Notes: generated from the letters alone by a model not told the origin. A stretch of DNA of 64,000 nucleotides from Phycomyces nitens (GCA_022702545.1 JAHRBC010000003.1:6510001-6574000), one strand, 5' to 3'; positions 37,230-50,258 are shown, numbered from the stretch's first letter. A program made the numbers and translations.

Positions 37230-39420
37230 TATTAATATATGATAAAAATCATACCAAGCTGATCTGAACTCTTTTTTGTTGTTGTATTTATTGGTATGAG
37301 CAGTGCTAAAACTGCATGGCTTTTACAATTATTGTGAAATGGGAAAGGAGAAGTAAAACAAGTTATCTGGACACTGAAACTAATCTGCGCATTCTGGATG
37401 GCGGTGATGGTTCTGACCACGATGGGCTCGACTAAAAAAGGGGACATCAACAAAGATGGAAGCCCAATGTGCACACCGGATGGAATTGACAATGATGGAC
37501 ATGATGGTGATCTGAAGGGAAGGGAAGATTGATGACTTGTAAAAATAAGCACTGGACTGCTCACTCTCTTCCGTCCAACGAACACTCGTTCGCTGTGCAA
37601 GATCGGCAGTCTTGTGAGCCTGGAGGTTTGTAATATCAGCTTCCATCTCAGGTAAGCCATGAAGAGCTCTGTTGCGGAGAAGGCTTATGGGTTGGCGGTG
37701 CAGAGAATGTTTGGCTGGTTTGCAGCGTTGGGGGTGTTTTTTTTGCACATGAAATTATGAAGTTCTTTATTACTTGCTTAAGGCTATCCAATTGGGAACC
37801 GGGAGAATCTTCTGCTCGGAGAGAGGTACAGGAGGAGTCGAGAGCGAAAAACACAGTGTTAAAACGCCACATCCCAGGCCCAGATGGGCACTGCAAAGGG
37901 AGTGAGACAGTCAATAGGCTATGGTCTGTCCAAGACAGATTGAGGAAGATGACTTTAGGCGCATTGGTTGTGAGGTTATGTAGGCAGAAGATGAAGTCGA
38001 TGCACATTCTGTGTCTACCATTGTTAAGGGTGGGGAGTAGAAAAGAATTGGGTGCAGTAATGGCATTGGAAAAGTGTTGTGGTTGTGTAAATTGGAGTTG
38101 AAATCTCCAAGGAGAAATGTGGGATGGTTATGTGGAGTTGAAGCAAGGGAAGTGACCAGAAAGCAGTAGAAGTGGCGTCGTTGTGCAGAGGTACTAGGTT
38201 TTTACACGACAATGAGAACAAAGGGAGTAACCCAGTTGTCTGAATGAAAAATGAGTACTGAGAGGACTCGCTCATCATCCAAGACAGAGAGAATTGAAGG
38301 AAATGATTCCGCATTGTTTCGTCCAAAGGCTAGGCTGGAATTCGAAGAGTATATCAAGGTGAAGTTGGTGGGTTGGGAGGGTGTTAGTCTCCTGGAGAAC
38401 AAGTAGAGAAATGTGTGGTTTGAGGGAGCGTATGTGTCGGCATAGAAGAGCTTTAGGTGAAGACGGATTTGAGATGCCATTGATTAGAGTTCTCACACAT
38501 CGAGGGTCCCTAGGCGAATAGAATCACTGTTCATTTAGAGGAGGGCTTCCCAGGCTCACTAGGATCAACGAGGGACATGTCTACAGGAACAGTGACAGAG
38601 ACAAAAGTACCATATGTGGCACGGATGCCACGGCTGGAGCAAGAGTACTTACTAGAGTTGGAAGGGGTGCCAGTGGAGTCGGGCATAAGCTCATCAATTT
38701 CTCCTGCAGTGATTTTGATATATATCCAAGCATCTTTTTGCTTCTTGGACATGCCTACCGTTGCTTCACGTACAGTAATTACTTTGGTAGTATAGTTGGC
38801 GGCTGGGGTGTTGGTGACATTGCCAGCTTTAGGAATGTCGATATTCTCATCCTGCTGGGGAGAAGGAATTGTGATGTTTGGTGGTGTGGTAGGAGAGGCA
38901 GAGTCCGCTGGGGTAGTGAAAGTGATACTTAAGGCAGAGAGCTTCGCTGGCTAGATGGCCAGTTTCACCACAGCAACAGTATCTAGGAGGGCGTGTGGGG
39001 CCTACTGAAATTAAATGTCCCTCTTGATGGCAGTAACGACAATGGTGGGGTATAGCCTTCGAACGAGCCAACATTGGTGCGTTGAAACATCCGCCAATGA
39101 GTTGGGGTGAAGTGGGCGGATTGGGGATATAGCTGAAATTTCCAAGAACACTACGGGCCCAAGTTTTTGGACCATCAATTCACAGAGCTCATCGTCAGAG
39201 GCAATCTTTCCAACGTTGAATACAACGCTGATTGTGTTTATTGTTCTGGCCCAAGCTGCCATGATGGCATCCTGGTTAATAAGGGCTTCGCTTCCTGGAG
39301 AAGTAAAAAGCGGTGGTACTTTATCAGGTCATACAAATGGCCGGGGTGGACGGTTGTGGAGCGATGCATTCACTCCATCCCAAGTGCCTGACCATCCGAG
39401 TTTGACAAAGGAGCAGGATT
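37230..39420 (-). mobile_element. Degenerate non-LTR retrotransposon (LINE) remnant: ORF1 knuckle region plus ORF2 endonuclease, no reverse transcriptase
   Basis: Read on the minus strand in several frames broken by stops and frameshifts. ORF1-like part at about 39262-38850: a gag-type segment followed by degenerate zinc-knuckle sequence (CRYCHQEGH; CCCGETGHLASE). ORF2-like part at about 38500-37240: apurinic-endonuclease-type pieces in order. These are SNPSSPKALLCRHIRSLKPH with LLVLQETNT (start of the domain), LLGDFNS near 38120, LSWTDHSLLTVSL and GPGMWRFNT near 37890, and the linker LAQRTSVRWTEESEQSSAYF near 37600 that precedes RT in L1/Tad-type elements. No reverse-transcriptase motifs follow; the similarity stops near 37240. 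The element is long dead. Confidence 0.75.
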
Positions 39421-39845
39421 AGGGATGTTTATTGTTGATTTGGGCAATAATATATTTGTAAAAATGTTAAAACGGAAAGAGGAGCGTAGCCGACCAGCCG
39501 CACTGTACCCAAATAAATACAATGAGCTGCTGTAAATTATTGTCCAACATTAACTGTGCGATATGTCAAAAAGAACGCACGAAAGCTGCTTTTACAAGTG
39601 TTCTACCTGTTAATAGTTTATTTTGGTAAGATGTGCACCTCACAAAGTAAGAAGCTTAATAATGTTGACTATTTCTTTATTATGTGGTCTAGTCACTTTC
39701 AGTCGAGCAACAAACGAAAACAAGATGATGCCATCCACTCATCGTAATAATGAGACCCACAACAAAAGTAACAAGGTCTTGGTTTTATTATATATACATA
39801 TTTACATATGCTACTACATTTAATGATGACATGAATAACGTAGAC

Positions 39846-41370
39846 TTATTCTTCAGTATGAACAACAGATATTGCTCTTCTTTGGCCTTTGGGCGGAAAG
39901 AAACACACTGTAGCATGATTGTCAGTGTTCCTGGGCGAGTATTGTGAACAAAAATCAGGAATATCATTCCTCACGTCTACAAAACCATAATATTTTTTGG
40001 CTTTTGCTAGTTGGACGATTAATTTTCTTGCGTTATCTATAGTACACTTCTTCCAATTGTACAAAGCAACCAAAGAAGAACGGAACTGGTCTAAGCCGAA
40101 AAGGTTCTTTGGGATAGTAAACGACCCAACTTTAGACGCCACCAAATACTCATCAAAACTGGAAAGCTACGATATATAGGCTCGTCTTCCAGAAAAGTCG
40201 GAATAGCTTATGCGAGTGTTGGTGTTTCCAAGGAGAAGATTGATGATATTGGAGATACAGGCATTGATACGGAGATTTTTGCTCTGTTGATGATTCAGTA
40301 CATCCGTCGACACACCTGTCTTCTTGAATTCATTTGGACAAATGTCATATTGTCCTTTGGCTTCTTTACATCTTACAATCAAGCCAATTTGGCGGCCGTA
40401 TTCAGACTCGTCTTCCGTGAGTATCTTCGTTCTTTTGGTTAATCGTGATACTGTTTCACCATCGTAAAAGTTAATGTTGGTATCTTGCATCAAGTCCTCA
40501 AGCAACCGGAGAAACTGTCTGAGGTGAGTGGCTTCTGATATTTTCTGTTCGTTTTTGTATGCTTTAAAGCATTTAACCTTACATTGTAAATGTTAAATTA
40601 AAAAAAAATATATCAAATCTTTGGCTAGTATACTTACAGAGAGCTAACAATACATAAGAATGTGTATCTTTCAGATCCTTTGCTTGTAATCTTGGCCTTT
40701 TTATAATCCAGATACACCGAGATGAGGGAAATGTCTTCACTAAATATTGTCATAAAAAAAGGTCTTCATAGCTATATACACTCCCCATTTATTTACTTCA
40801 CACTTACTCGAATTGGAACTGGTTCGAATAATCAAATATTTGATTTATCATTTCCTTTGTTTCTGCTGGACAGTTGGCTTGGTATTTGATTTTATTGATA
40901 GCGCGTGTATTCCAAATCTGTCGGAAAGTATTTGGTGAAATGACTTGTTGATACAATTCTTTATGTCTGTTACTCAATAAATTGACCAGTGTTAAGAACT
41001 GTATTTCAACAATCGAACTGCCCAACTTGAGATATAAAATTAATAGTCATATCTTGGCAACTACAGTCTGGTGAATATACTTGAATGTAGGGCTATTTCT
41101 CTTTATCCTAAATGGATATTAAAAGAAAACTAAAAGAGTTGAAGTGGGTCGTACTTACATTCCAGCCAGCGGTTTAGCTGGTCTGAAAATGATCACGGAA
41201 TTGTTGTATGTCTTTTTCCAAGCTTGTTTTAATGATATAGCTTTATTATTCGACGACAGTTTTACAGATATATCCTCAACCTTTCTCTCGTTGGTTCTAG
41301 CGAACTGTTTGAAGGTGGGTTTTCTATGAAGCCTCAAGTAGTTGATTATAAGCTTGGTTTGTCTTTCCAT
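39846..41370 (-). pseudogene. Inactivated member of a Mucorales-type expanded gene family (unknown function)
   Basis: Exons read on the minus strand: 41159-41370, 41065-41107, 40808-41025, 40638-40739, then a last exon from about 40600 or 40518 down to 39846. Splice sites and phases agree for the first four. The last exon contains an in-frame TAG at 40167-40169, after which the same frame continues for about 100 codons to 39846 (LVASKVGSFTIPKNLFGLDQF). Just upstream, the segment SEATHLRQFLRLLEDLMQ is in frame with the rest of the exon but not with the preceding splice phase. That implies a frameshift or use of the CTCAG acceptor at about 40519. Resemblance to a repetitive Mucorales family (SEAT..RQFL, QQSKNLRINACI, DFSGR..Y blocks) is from memory and moderate. 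Function is unknown. Confidence 0.65.
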
Positions 41371-41955
41371 CTTGATTGCAAAAACGCGTTGAATAAAAAA
41401 AAAAGATGAAAAGCTGCATATATTTTTTTGTCATTTTTGAAATATGAGAAAAATCGCGTTACCAATTTGTATTGACGCTTCAAAAGAAGAAAGGGAATAC
41501 TGTTAAACCGACACAGCGTAAACCAACTCGCTGACTATATGAATTGCCAAGAATACTATTCAACACATAAACCATGGAGGTGTGATTCATTTACTTTTGA
41601 TATACGTAAATCAAATCAAGAAAAAGATGGTTGTCATGAGCAGTGCTTTATGTTTGACACCGTCTTACAAGTAATATTCTTAACATGATGATGCGAAGAG
41701 CAGATTAGAATTGACTGTTGGCAGTTTGTTCGAGCTGTATTAATTGATTTATTCTAGAGTCTCTACCGATTCAAGATATATTCTTAATAGACTTTTTGGT
41801 GACGTTATAGTTAACAAAGTCTACTCTAAAACAATAAGACGGCTCAGACATTGATTCTAATATGTAAATAGTGAGGGGTAAAGAGTACAAAAGTATTTTG
41901 TCAGTCAAAACCTTGCAGTTGATTAATGCGTAACTGTAGGACTTTATTCGCTACG

Positions 41956-42282
41956 TCAGTTTATTGACACTGCAGTACGAGAATAAATTCCAAGATCATT
42001 TACATGCAAAGACACTTTCCCTCTTTCCTTGGGACCCTTTATCATTCGGTTGATAAATACCTTGCTGGGCTGGTCATTGTAATCTTTGTAGCTGCCGTTG
42101 TCGATTGGTTTGGCCGCTTCTACAGTTTTTTTTATCGTATCTTTTGCTGTAGTTTCTTTTTCTGCTGGTCTGAGACCCAGGCAGAACTTTTGGGTTGCTA
42201 TGGTTTCGAAAACTCTTTCTCCCTCTTCATTATAGACATTGTCGTGTCTATCTTTATTAAAAAAAGGTGTGCTTTTTATCAT
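41956..42282 (-). CDS. Short hypothetical protein with possible helix-turn-helix end, probably a mobile-element fragment
   Basis: A frame of 108 aa starting at an ATG at 42282. The first 70 residues are charged (KETTAKDTIKKTVEAAKP). The last 35 (FINRMIKGPKERGKVSLH..DLGIYSRTA) have the rhythm of a homeodomain-like HTH, as found at the N-terminus of some DDE transposases, and stop abruptly at TGA. No catalytic domain follows within 500 bp. The neighbouring debris argues for a truncated element rather than a gene; I would not assign function. Confidence 0.35.
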   Translation of the reverse strand: MIKSTPFFNKDRHDNVYNEEGERVFETIATQKFCLGLRPAEKETTAKDTIKKTVEAAKPIDNGSYKDYNDQPSKVFINRMIKGPKERGKVSLHVNDLGIYSRTAVSIN

Positions 42283-45200
42283 ACTAACTAGTTATAAGAG
42301 TTAAAAGAAAGAAGTAAAGCCTTTACGTCATAGCCGACAATAACTTTCAGTAACGCCAATTTGACTTGACCCAAAAACACAAAAGAAAGTTTTGAAAACG
42401 ACAATCATTTGCAAACAGACGGCCAACCTTCTTTCTTTTTTTGTAAGTGGAGGCGGGCTCACATTTTTATTGCTTGCCAATCATTTTCCAGTTGGCGCTA
42501 TTTTTTTTTTCAGAACAGACAAAGTTTACCAGTCTCACTGTATAATATAAAAAGCAAATAAAAAATATACATATATGGATGTCTGGATAAATCCTTGTGC
42601 TTCTTGTACTCAAGATTTGTTTGTACGATGTTGCTAGAAAGTAACATTACACAATATGGGAAACTATTTCACATTCATTCGACAGCGAATGTTCCACATT
42701 TTAAAAATAAAGGTTGTACAGGTTTTTTAGTGAAGGAATAGTGACATGAAAAGATTGGTTTTTAACGAACAAACAGATCTTTATCAAGATCCCAAGGCCG
42801 TAGATATCTGAGGTAGAGCAATCCAAAAAAAGAGTATTGATATTACTCTACTCGTGCAACCTCTGCATATTCGTTTTACTACACTTTAAAGGAATTATAT
42901 CATTTTATTAAAAGACGGAAAAAGTTCCAAGCAGGTACTAAATGATATAAAGATACAGAAATGTTTGATTCTAGTGCTAAAGACAGACCATTACAAATGT
43001 TCCAACTCCAATTTTTTATATATATAATCCTACACACACACTCTCTCTCTATGATTACTCCTGGTAAAAAAAACTTGTGCCAGGAAAGGACTTAATGGAT
43101 TTAATAACAAGTATATGGTAACTAGATCATAATTCAAAACCAAATGACCTATAATCAGTTTTATCAATTGACATTCTCACTTTATTTACCAAAAATAAAC
43201 ACATCTTGGCTATTATTAACAATTAAAAAAAAAGTTATCACTACAAAATTTGTTCGGTAAGCACCAACCACTTTAGAGCGTCCAAAAACAGCACATATGA
43301 TAAATATTCCACAAGCAGGTTTCTATTGGAGCTTCTATCTTATTTATCTAGGTTAAATATGTGTCTAAATATAACAATTGGTGATTGAGGCAAATGCGTA
43401 CACAAGAAAAAATATCGATAGTTATCATGCCTTGCTATTCTAGCTATAGCCGATACATTTTAGAGAGTGTGGTGTAAAGGTTTATGGGAACTAAGCGTGC
43501 CTTTGGCGTTTACACGATTTATGTCTTTCGAAATCCAAAACAGGTACAAAAGATTATGAGACTGTGGTTGATAGACATATACGACAACTAGTGTTCATAG
43601 TGTGATCTACCCCAGATTTTGAGCTTTACTTTAAGACACAAAATTTTCTCAGACTTTTCCAAGAATAATCTATAGCCATCAAAATATTACTTGAACTGGG
43701 CAATTGTTCAGTGAAATTGAAAGCTTTGTATACGATATTCCAGACCATTTTATTAGGACACCAAGTACAATTCTGTGTTTTTTTTTAAAAAAAAGAACAT
43801 ATAACTTTCTGTTCCAAGCTTGGATCATACAAAAGAGGCAAAAATAAATTTGACTATGGAAAAAGGCTAATTGAATTGGATGGACTTTGGTAGAATATCA
43901 ATTAGTTGTAAACCGTTGTGGGCTGATGACTAGAAAATTAAAGATTCCAATGGTTGTAACCATTAAATAGCCGGTCCAACAGTCTTGTCATTAGTCACCA
44001 AAAGGCAAGTAAACACTCTCTACTAGTCTTTACAGAGTATAAGCCATTTTATTAATATTGGCCGAAATGCTATGTGTAGCATCAATTATAGTAAAGCATA
44101 ATTTCTCATCTTTTTCTAAAAAGTGACATTAAGCCATTTTTTATTTCTTAAAACGATTACTTGGTTTTTTAATCTATAAAGAAAGGATACACCAAGTGCA
44201 ATTCTACACTAATTTTGACTTGGAAAAGGCTAAGAAAGTCTGTGTATTGAGGCAGATATCAGTGCTATATTGGGTCACAAAGGTCATTTCGATAAGATTT
44301 TGCTAGTCTTTAAGCCCAAGGCCAAGTCAATCAGGTTCCTTGAAAATGAAATATTGATGATTAGAATAAGAAAAAATCATATTTTATTAAAAGAAAATGA
44401 TAAATAACACCTTGACAGTACTGTCTACATTATAATAAAACGAGTTTAAATATGATTGAGCAATGTCTTTAATTCCAAGTGCCTCTTGCAAATATAACGA
44501 GCCCAACCTTTTGTTTGATATGAAAAAGCCGCGTCCTTTGGTGTTTGTTTATTTACACTTTTTTTTATTTTCATCTAGAATATGCATCAATTGATTACTT
44601 GGAAAATATCCATACTAATAGTGGTCAACAACTGAAAGTGTAGTATTTAATAAAAGTGTTCATTGGAGGCCATCGCCTGAAAGGGATGTCCGCCAAAGAA
44701 GTAAAGGCGTCAAGTCCAACCACGTTTACAAGTTGTAACAAGTCCTAACTTTTATAAATTACATATACTGATCCATGTTTCTGTACAATGATAGAAATGT
44801 TCCTGTTAAAAACACAGTTTGGCACCATTCAACCAAAAAAAATATTATTGAGAGGGAGATAATGTCAGTAGCTACCAATCTAATCACTAAAATGGTACAA
44901 TCAGATTCATGTTTAAAATATTATTAAGCCCAATACTATTCAATCGCCTGCTTTTATAGTACATTTTATATAATATTAGTTCCTATTTCTCCAAACTAGA
45001 TTGGATAGTGTAGAGTTTATCAATACGATAGCCAACGAATCATTTCGATCAATAATTGCAAGTAGTGGATCTCGAACAGCAGCCTCAAACATCTATGCTC
45101 CCACTTTTTTTTTACTACCTTTATTTTTTAGCTAGTCTCACTAAACCAGCAAAACTACTGTAGCAAATACTTTATTTCTGGATATCCTCCGTCTGCTTAC

Positions 45201-47339
45201 TTTTTTTAAAAAATATAAATGTTATTGATATTAATAACAGGCTTGATTGTGCTCTTACAGGACATATATGCATTTAAATAGTCTGCATTTGCTTCCCTTG
45301 CTCGAAATATTTAATTTTCTTCTTCTATTCATTCTGGTTAATATTAAAAAAAAAAGCCACATTTTGATATTAATCATATTTTCTGGAATCTTTGTATAAG
45401 AATCAAGGACATTTAAAAGGTGCAAAATTCTGTAGACTTGTGAATAAAAAAAAACAATACAGTCTTGTTTGATGACCAACGTATCAATAACCTCGGAAGC
45501 ATACGCAGTTTGGCTATACAAGTGTTCATTGTATCACTGATATAAGTTTGAATATGTGATTCTCTCTGTAATTTACAATTAAGTTTCAAGAATCTTGTAT
45601 CTTGGTTGTCTCTACTCCATTTTTTTTAATTCTTAAATTTCTAGGGATTTTCTCATGGTAACATTTACAAAACCCCCAGTACAGTGTGTAAAATAGGCTT
45701 TATCAAAAAGAGTGTCAGCTATTGCGGGCCTACCACATCCCGGTCAGAGCTTTCTTCTGGGCATGTTGATACCCAATTCCGTTTCACCCAAAAATAAAAA
45801 TAAAAATAAATAAAAAAAATAGACAATTTTGTAAATAGTATTCTTTCCAAACTCACTCCTCTGCATATATGGCGCGACTTTCAAGTTGTACTGCGCGACT
45901 ACTTGTAATGGAATGACAAGATTTTCTTTACTAACAGGTCCCGTTCATCTTTTATAAACTCTACTATAGATCTATTTATTTTGGAAAAAAATAAAGCTCT
46001 ATTTTCTCAGGTCATACATATCCTGAATATAGTTGCTCTTTGTGGTTTATATACACTTTAGACTCGTCAGGATCTGTTTGTTCGGGGGCACTCTGTGGTT
46101 TGGTGACTAGTTGTTGTTTCAAAACAAAACAAAAAAAATATTATTATTATTATTTCGGTACCAACATGTTGAAATCCTTTATTAAATAAAATGGCAAGAA
46201 CAGGTGCAGATTATGTGACAATTTAGCGATATTCATGGCAATTTTGACAATTTCCAAGGGACAAGAATTTAGATTTCTATTTTCAAGATGCCAAACCCCA
46301 CAGGGCTGACTTGAGTGCTCGACATTCAGTCAAGTGTGAGACATTCACTCACACACTGTGTAACGGCTATTCTCACAATGTGCGACATTATTGCTTCCAA
46401 AACGAGTGTACAGAGTGGAATGGAGTTGTTGAACCTCCGTATCTCCACAAACTTGTCTATAAAGAGAAATATACAAAACAAAAAAGGGCTCATTTTCAAC
46501 TATATATATTTTTTTTATGAATTATAAAGGTTTGATATTCATATTCAGTGATATTCCAAGTCATCTTGTACGAGTTTCTCACACTGACCATTCTGCCGCC
46601 ACAGTCTATTGGTCTTTAGTGTTTGTGCTGTTGTACTCATCTACTTTTGCTTTGGAGATGACAAATACAAACTTGGTCTGTGGAGAAAAAGGGTTCGGAA
46701 TATCAAAGCATATTTCCAGATACTTCTTGGCTGGCAACCGACTGACAACAGGCTATTGGGAATAGGAGGTGAGTATATCAGAATAAGGACCGGGAAATTA
46801 GCTGGTCTGCGGCACGTGAATGGCATATGAAAGACGGTAGCAATAGTTTGGATCACAGTTATAGTGACATACTGCGGCTCCATATGTATATTTGTGTACA
46901 GCTTGGTTTTGAGGACAAGAGCTTTTTGCATATGTATTTTTAAAAAGATCCAATTCACATGTTCTCAGCATTGGGCTAAAGACATGTACGAGGGTAAAAT
47001 TAAAAGTAGTATGATAATGGCCGCATGTGGAAGACTAATGGGTGAGGTTTCCCCATAGAATCCTTCTATTCTGATACAAACTCTTGTCATTAAAATATTT
47101 TAATGAGTTAACAAGATATCCACAGATTCGGTAAATGCTTCATCAACAGTTTAGCATATGCTACCCTGGTCTATTAAACACTCGTTGGCTTACCCATGGG
47201 CTGACTCGAGGCAGTAACAGAGGGTCAAGCGTAAATTATGCTATATGACTTGGCTTAATATTTATTGGTTTTGAGGCTTGATCTTATTGGATGTGAAAAT
47301 CACAACTATAAACGCAACAATAATGATAATAAAATAATA

Positions 47340-47387
<48 letters not shown>

Positions 47388-48540
47388 TAATAATAATAAT
47401 AATAATAATTTATTAATTAATGATAATGGCTGATTAATTTTAAAAAAAAAAAAAACCAAACAAACAATTGAAACAAGAAATATATTAAGGGTCTCGAGTA
47501 TAATGGGATCGTCATTTAAAACCAAAATAAAAAATATATCGCACTCTATAGAAATATCTGCACTGATTTTATTGGCGTTGATCACAGGGTAAGACAATCT
47601 GTTTCTTCTTCATTGATAGGTGAGCTTGTTGTCTTATCAGAAATAATTATGGAAATAATAGCCTATTAAAATAGGCTTTGAACGCAAAGCAAGAGGGAAT
47701 TGTGTCTGACCAATCAAAAGATATGGATTAGGTCGATCCATTAGAGATTCTCTGCTTGGTGATACGGATTGAGTTGGTTACGAGGAAAATCTTGTTAAAA
47801 ATAATCTGTATAGAGATTTGCGATTTGCGATTTGCGATTCGCCTTGCAAAAGAGAGAGAGAGAGAGAATCGTTTATAGAAATAAAATACACGTTAGGAAT
47901 CGCAACCGTTGGGTTGGTAGCCAATTCCTCAAGGCCAAAATCTTGGTTTAAAGATAATAAAGACAATAGGTACCACCGCATCAGCAATTATAGTAACAAT
48001 AGGTTCTGCAAATCAGTCAGTGCTTACCACCACCCTCTTTATTGTCACAAGTATAAAATGATTCACAAATGAAACGCATAATCCTATTACCGATGATCTC
48101 TCAACTTATAAATAAACTTTCAAGGTTTCCAAGCTATTCCGCGCGCTATTATATACTTTGTAAAGATGGCTATTTTTATACTAAAATATACTTGACATCC
48201 AAGAATCCTAAAAAGATATAATTCTATAGCCTATCAGCATGAAAAAAAGTTGCGTTACTGATTAAGAAGTGTCCCACGCCATATGGTCATTAGCACAAGA
48301 TTTTATTTTCTTTAATATTCCTGATGAAGATCCACAGCCATGGAATAGATAGAAGCACTTTTTTTCTTTTTTGAGGGAGAAACAATATATAGTAGAGATT
48401 TTATTATGATACAAGCAAATAACAGATAAAGAAAGAGAAAATAATAATTCAAGAATAGCAAGGGATATTATACTAGTGTGTGTGGGAGTGTGTTTGTGTT
48501 TTTTTGGGTGTGTGTGTTTGATTTTCAGACCAAAAACTCA
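42283..48540. other. 6.2-kb AT-rich gene desert with simple repeats and decayed repeat copies
   Basis: No convincing gene. Open frames are few and short; those at 46311-46960 have slightly higher GC and may be relics of something, but show no known motif. An (AAT)n array occupies about 47336-47409. Two related degenerate blocks were noticed at about 43755-43900 and 44186-44255: both read ACACCAAGT(A/G)CAATTCT, followed later by TTTTGACT(A/T)(T/G)GGAAAA...GGCTAA. They may be decayed small transposons. The 3' flank of the homeobox gene at 48470-48540 is GT-rich. Confidence 0.55.
47336..47409. repeat. (AAT)n trinucleotide array
   Basis: About 24 AAT/TAA units with one short interruption near 47383, between two AT-rich unique segments in the gene desert. 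Confidence 0.9.
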
Positions 48541-50175
48541 TCAATAGAGCAAGTCACGTAAAAGAGGTGCCGGTGGGGGTGGCGCCATCATTCCTGAAGA
48601 CCAGTAGAGTGCACTAGGGTCCGCATCGGGTATCTGGAGCATCATCACATCCGCCGGTGAAATCATGCCGGCAGATTGTCGAGAACTTAATGACCGCAAT
48701 TGGGAAGGCATGTCCAGGAAATGGACCAGTCTCTGGGTTTCTTTGTGCTGGGATGTCAATTCAAGGAGTTCTTGCTGGATAGGATGTGAAACGCCCTTGA
48801 GTGTGTGTCTAAAGAGACGGGAGGCTTGTTTTCCTTCTGTAAAGTCACTGCATTGGACCCACACTGGGTTCTCATCGGTGCAGTCTGGCTTCTTCTTTGG
48901 TTTCCGGGCATCCTGGTCCTGTGGGCCAGATGAGCTCTCCATGTAAAAGAGCGGTGGCTCGCTAATGTCAATGTGGACATCGGCAAGCACATCGCAGGCA
49001 ACATAGTCTATGCTGGAAATTGCATGGAGAGGGACCTCCATCTTGAAGTGGCAGTCGTTATCTGAGATATGCCAGGCAAACATGCGGGTCTCTGGGGTGT
49101 AGACACACATGAGATCGGTGGCATTGAGCTTCATACGATGCCAGGTTCCAATTGTGAGGGTAACGGCACTGAGATGGACTTGGCCAGGTGGAGACGATGC
49201 TTGGGATGTGGGAGAAGGCATGATGAGATTAGAGGGGTCAATGGTAGAAAGAGACTCGGCAGACAAAAGACCATCGTCAGAAATAGACTGTGAAGAAGGC
49301 AGAGAATCTGTCGAGAGTGGCCAGAGATCGACCCCAAAAGAAAGATCTGGAGAGAGGGAGAGGGAGGGTGTGTAGGGCTGCTGTAGGACGGCAAGCATTG
49401 CGGTTGGACCTGCATCTGGGACGGCAACAAGGGTTGGCATGCTGGTGTTTGGGCTGGCCGAAGGAGAGAGTTGGCCATGAAGGAACTCGGGAAAGTCAAC
49501 AAGGGGAGTGGGGTATTCCGAGGACTTTTCGTAGTTGAACTGGTCAATAAACTGCTGTGGTGGCATGCTCTGGCGATACATTGAGCTGTCATAATTAGTC
49601 TGGGGCCAGACAGTCGACTGTGAGAGCTGCTGCAATGGTGGAGAAGGGGTGTAGGTGGTGTTTTGAGAGGAAATCGAGGGGGTTGGGGTGGAGTAGGGAA
49701 AGTGGGCGACAGGAGAGGGTTGGCGGTTGAGTCCAATGGCATCGACACTGTGGGCACGCGAGATTGGCATGCGGGATGGGTAGTAAGAGTAGTACTGTGG
49801 CTGCAGAGGCATGAGGGCAGGCTGATGGTGGTGCTGATGCTGATGATACAGTTGGGCACGGATCGACGCATGGTGCATCTTCATCTGTGCACGCTTCTGG
49901 ATGTGCTTCACTTTTGCTCTTCTGTTCTGGAACCAGATTTGGATAGAGCGCTCACTCATCTGGAGCTGTTCTGCTAATTGCTTTCTGAGCTTGCTGTTTG
50001 GGCTCACATTTACAGCAAACGTGTCTTCAAGGACAGCTAATTGGTCTGCGGTTGCCCGAGTCCGTTTCCGGACAGAAGGAGTTGATTCGCCAGCCTGATC
50101 AAGGCCATCGGTGGGGGTCTCTGGAGATGTGAGATCTGCTACAGGCCATTGAGGATCGGAAAAGGTGACGGACAT
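48541..50175 (-). CDS. Homeodomain transcription factor (Phx1/Pho2-like)
   Basis: Single-exon gene of 544 aa. The homeodomain lies at residues 36-95: RKRTRATADQLAVLEDTF, helix 2 SKLRKQLAEQLQMSE, recognition helix RSIQIWFQNRRAKVK. The RATADQ and MSERSIQIWFQNRR wording matches fungal Phx1/Grf10/Pho2-type proteins, which act in phosphate, purine and nutrient/stationary-phase control (family knowledge). The middle is Ser/Pro/Gln-rich with His/Gln runs near 112-120. A second conserved-looking block at about 335-490 (VTLTIGTWHRMKLN, FAWHISDNDCHFKMEVPL, DENPVWVQCSDF) resembles the globular C-terminal domain of basal-fungal homeobox proteins; its function is unknown. A C/T-rich leader precedes the ATG at 50175. 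No introns. Confidence 0.85.
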   Translation of the reverse strand: MSVTFSDPQWPVADLTSPETPTDGLDQAGESTPSVRKRTRATADQLAVLEDTFAVNVSPNSKLRKQLAEQLQMSERSIQIWFQNRRAKVKHIQKRAQMKMHHASIRAQLYHQHQHHHQPALMPLQPQYYSYYPSRMPISRAHSVDAIGLNRQPSPVAHFPYSTPTPSISSQNTTYTPSPPLQQLSQSTVWPQTNYDSSMYRQSMPPQQFIDQFNYEKSSEYPTPLVDFPEFLHGQLSPSASPNTSMPTLVAVPDAGPTAMLAVLQQPYTPSLSLSPDLSFGVDLWPLSTDSLPSSQSISDDGLLSAESLSTIDPSNLIMPSPTSQASSPPGQVHLSAVTLTIGTWHRMKLNATDLMCVYTPETRMFAWHISDNDCHFKMEVPLHAISSIDYVACDVLADVHIDISEPPLFYMESSSGPQDQDARKPKKKPDCTDENPVWVQCSDFTEGKQASRLFRHTLKGVSHPIQQELLELTSQHKETQRLVHFLDMPSQLRSLSSRQSAGMISPADVMMLQIPDADPSALYWSSGMMAPPPPAPLLRDLLY

Positions 50176-50258
50176 GATGAGTTGAAGGAGAGAAGAATAA
50201 GGAAGGGTTGAAGAGAAGGGGAGGGAAGGGAATGAAGAAGGAAAGAAAAAGAACGAGA

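Noticed and set aside
46311..47058. Possible gene or transposon in a slightly GC-richer island
   Set aside because: No single frame extends, no motif was recognised and the splice sites do not connect the pieces.
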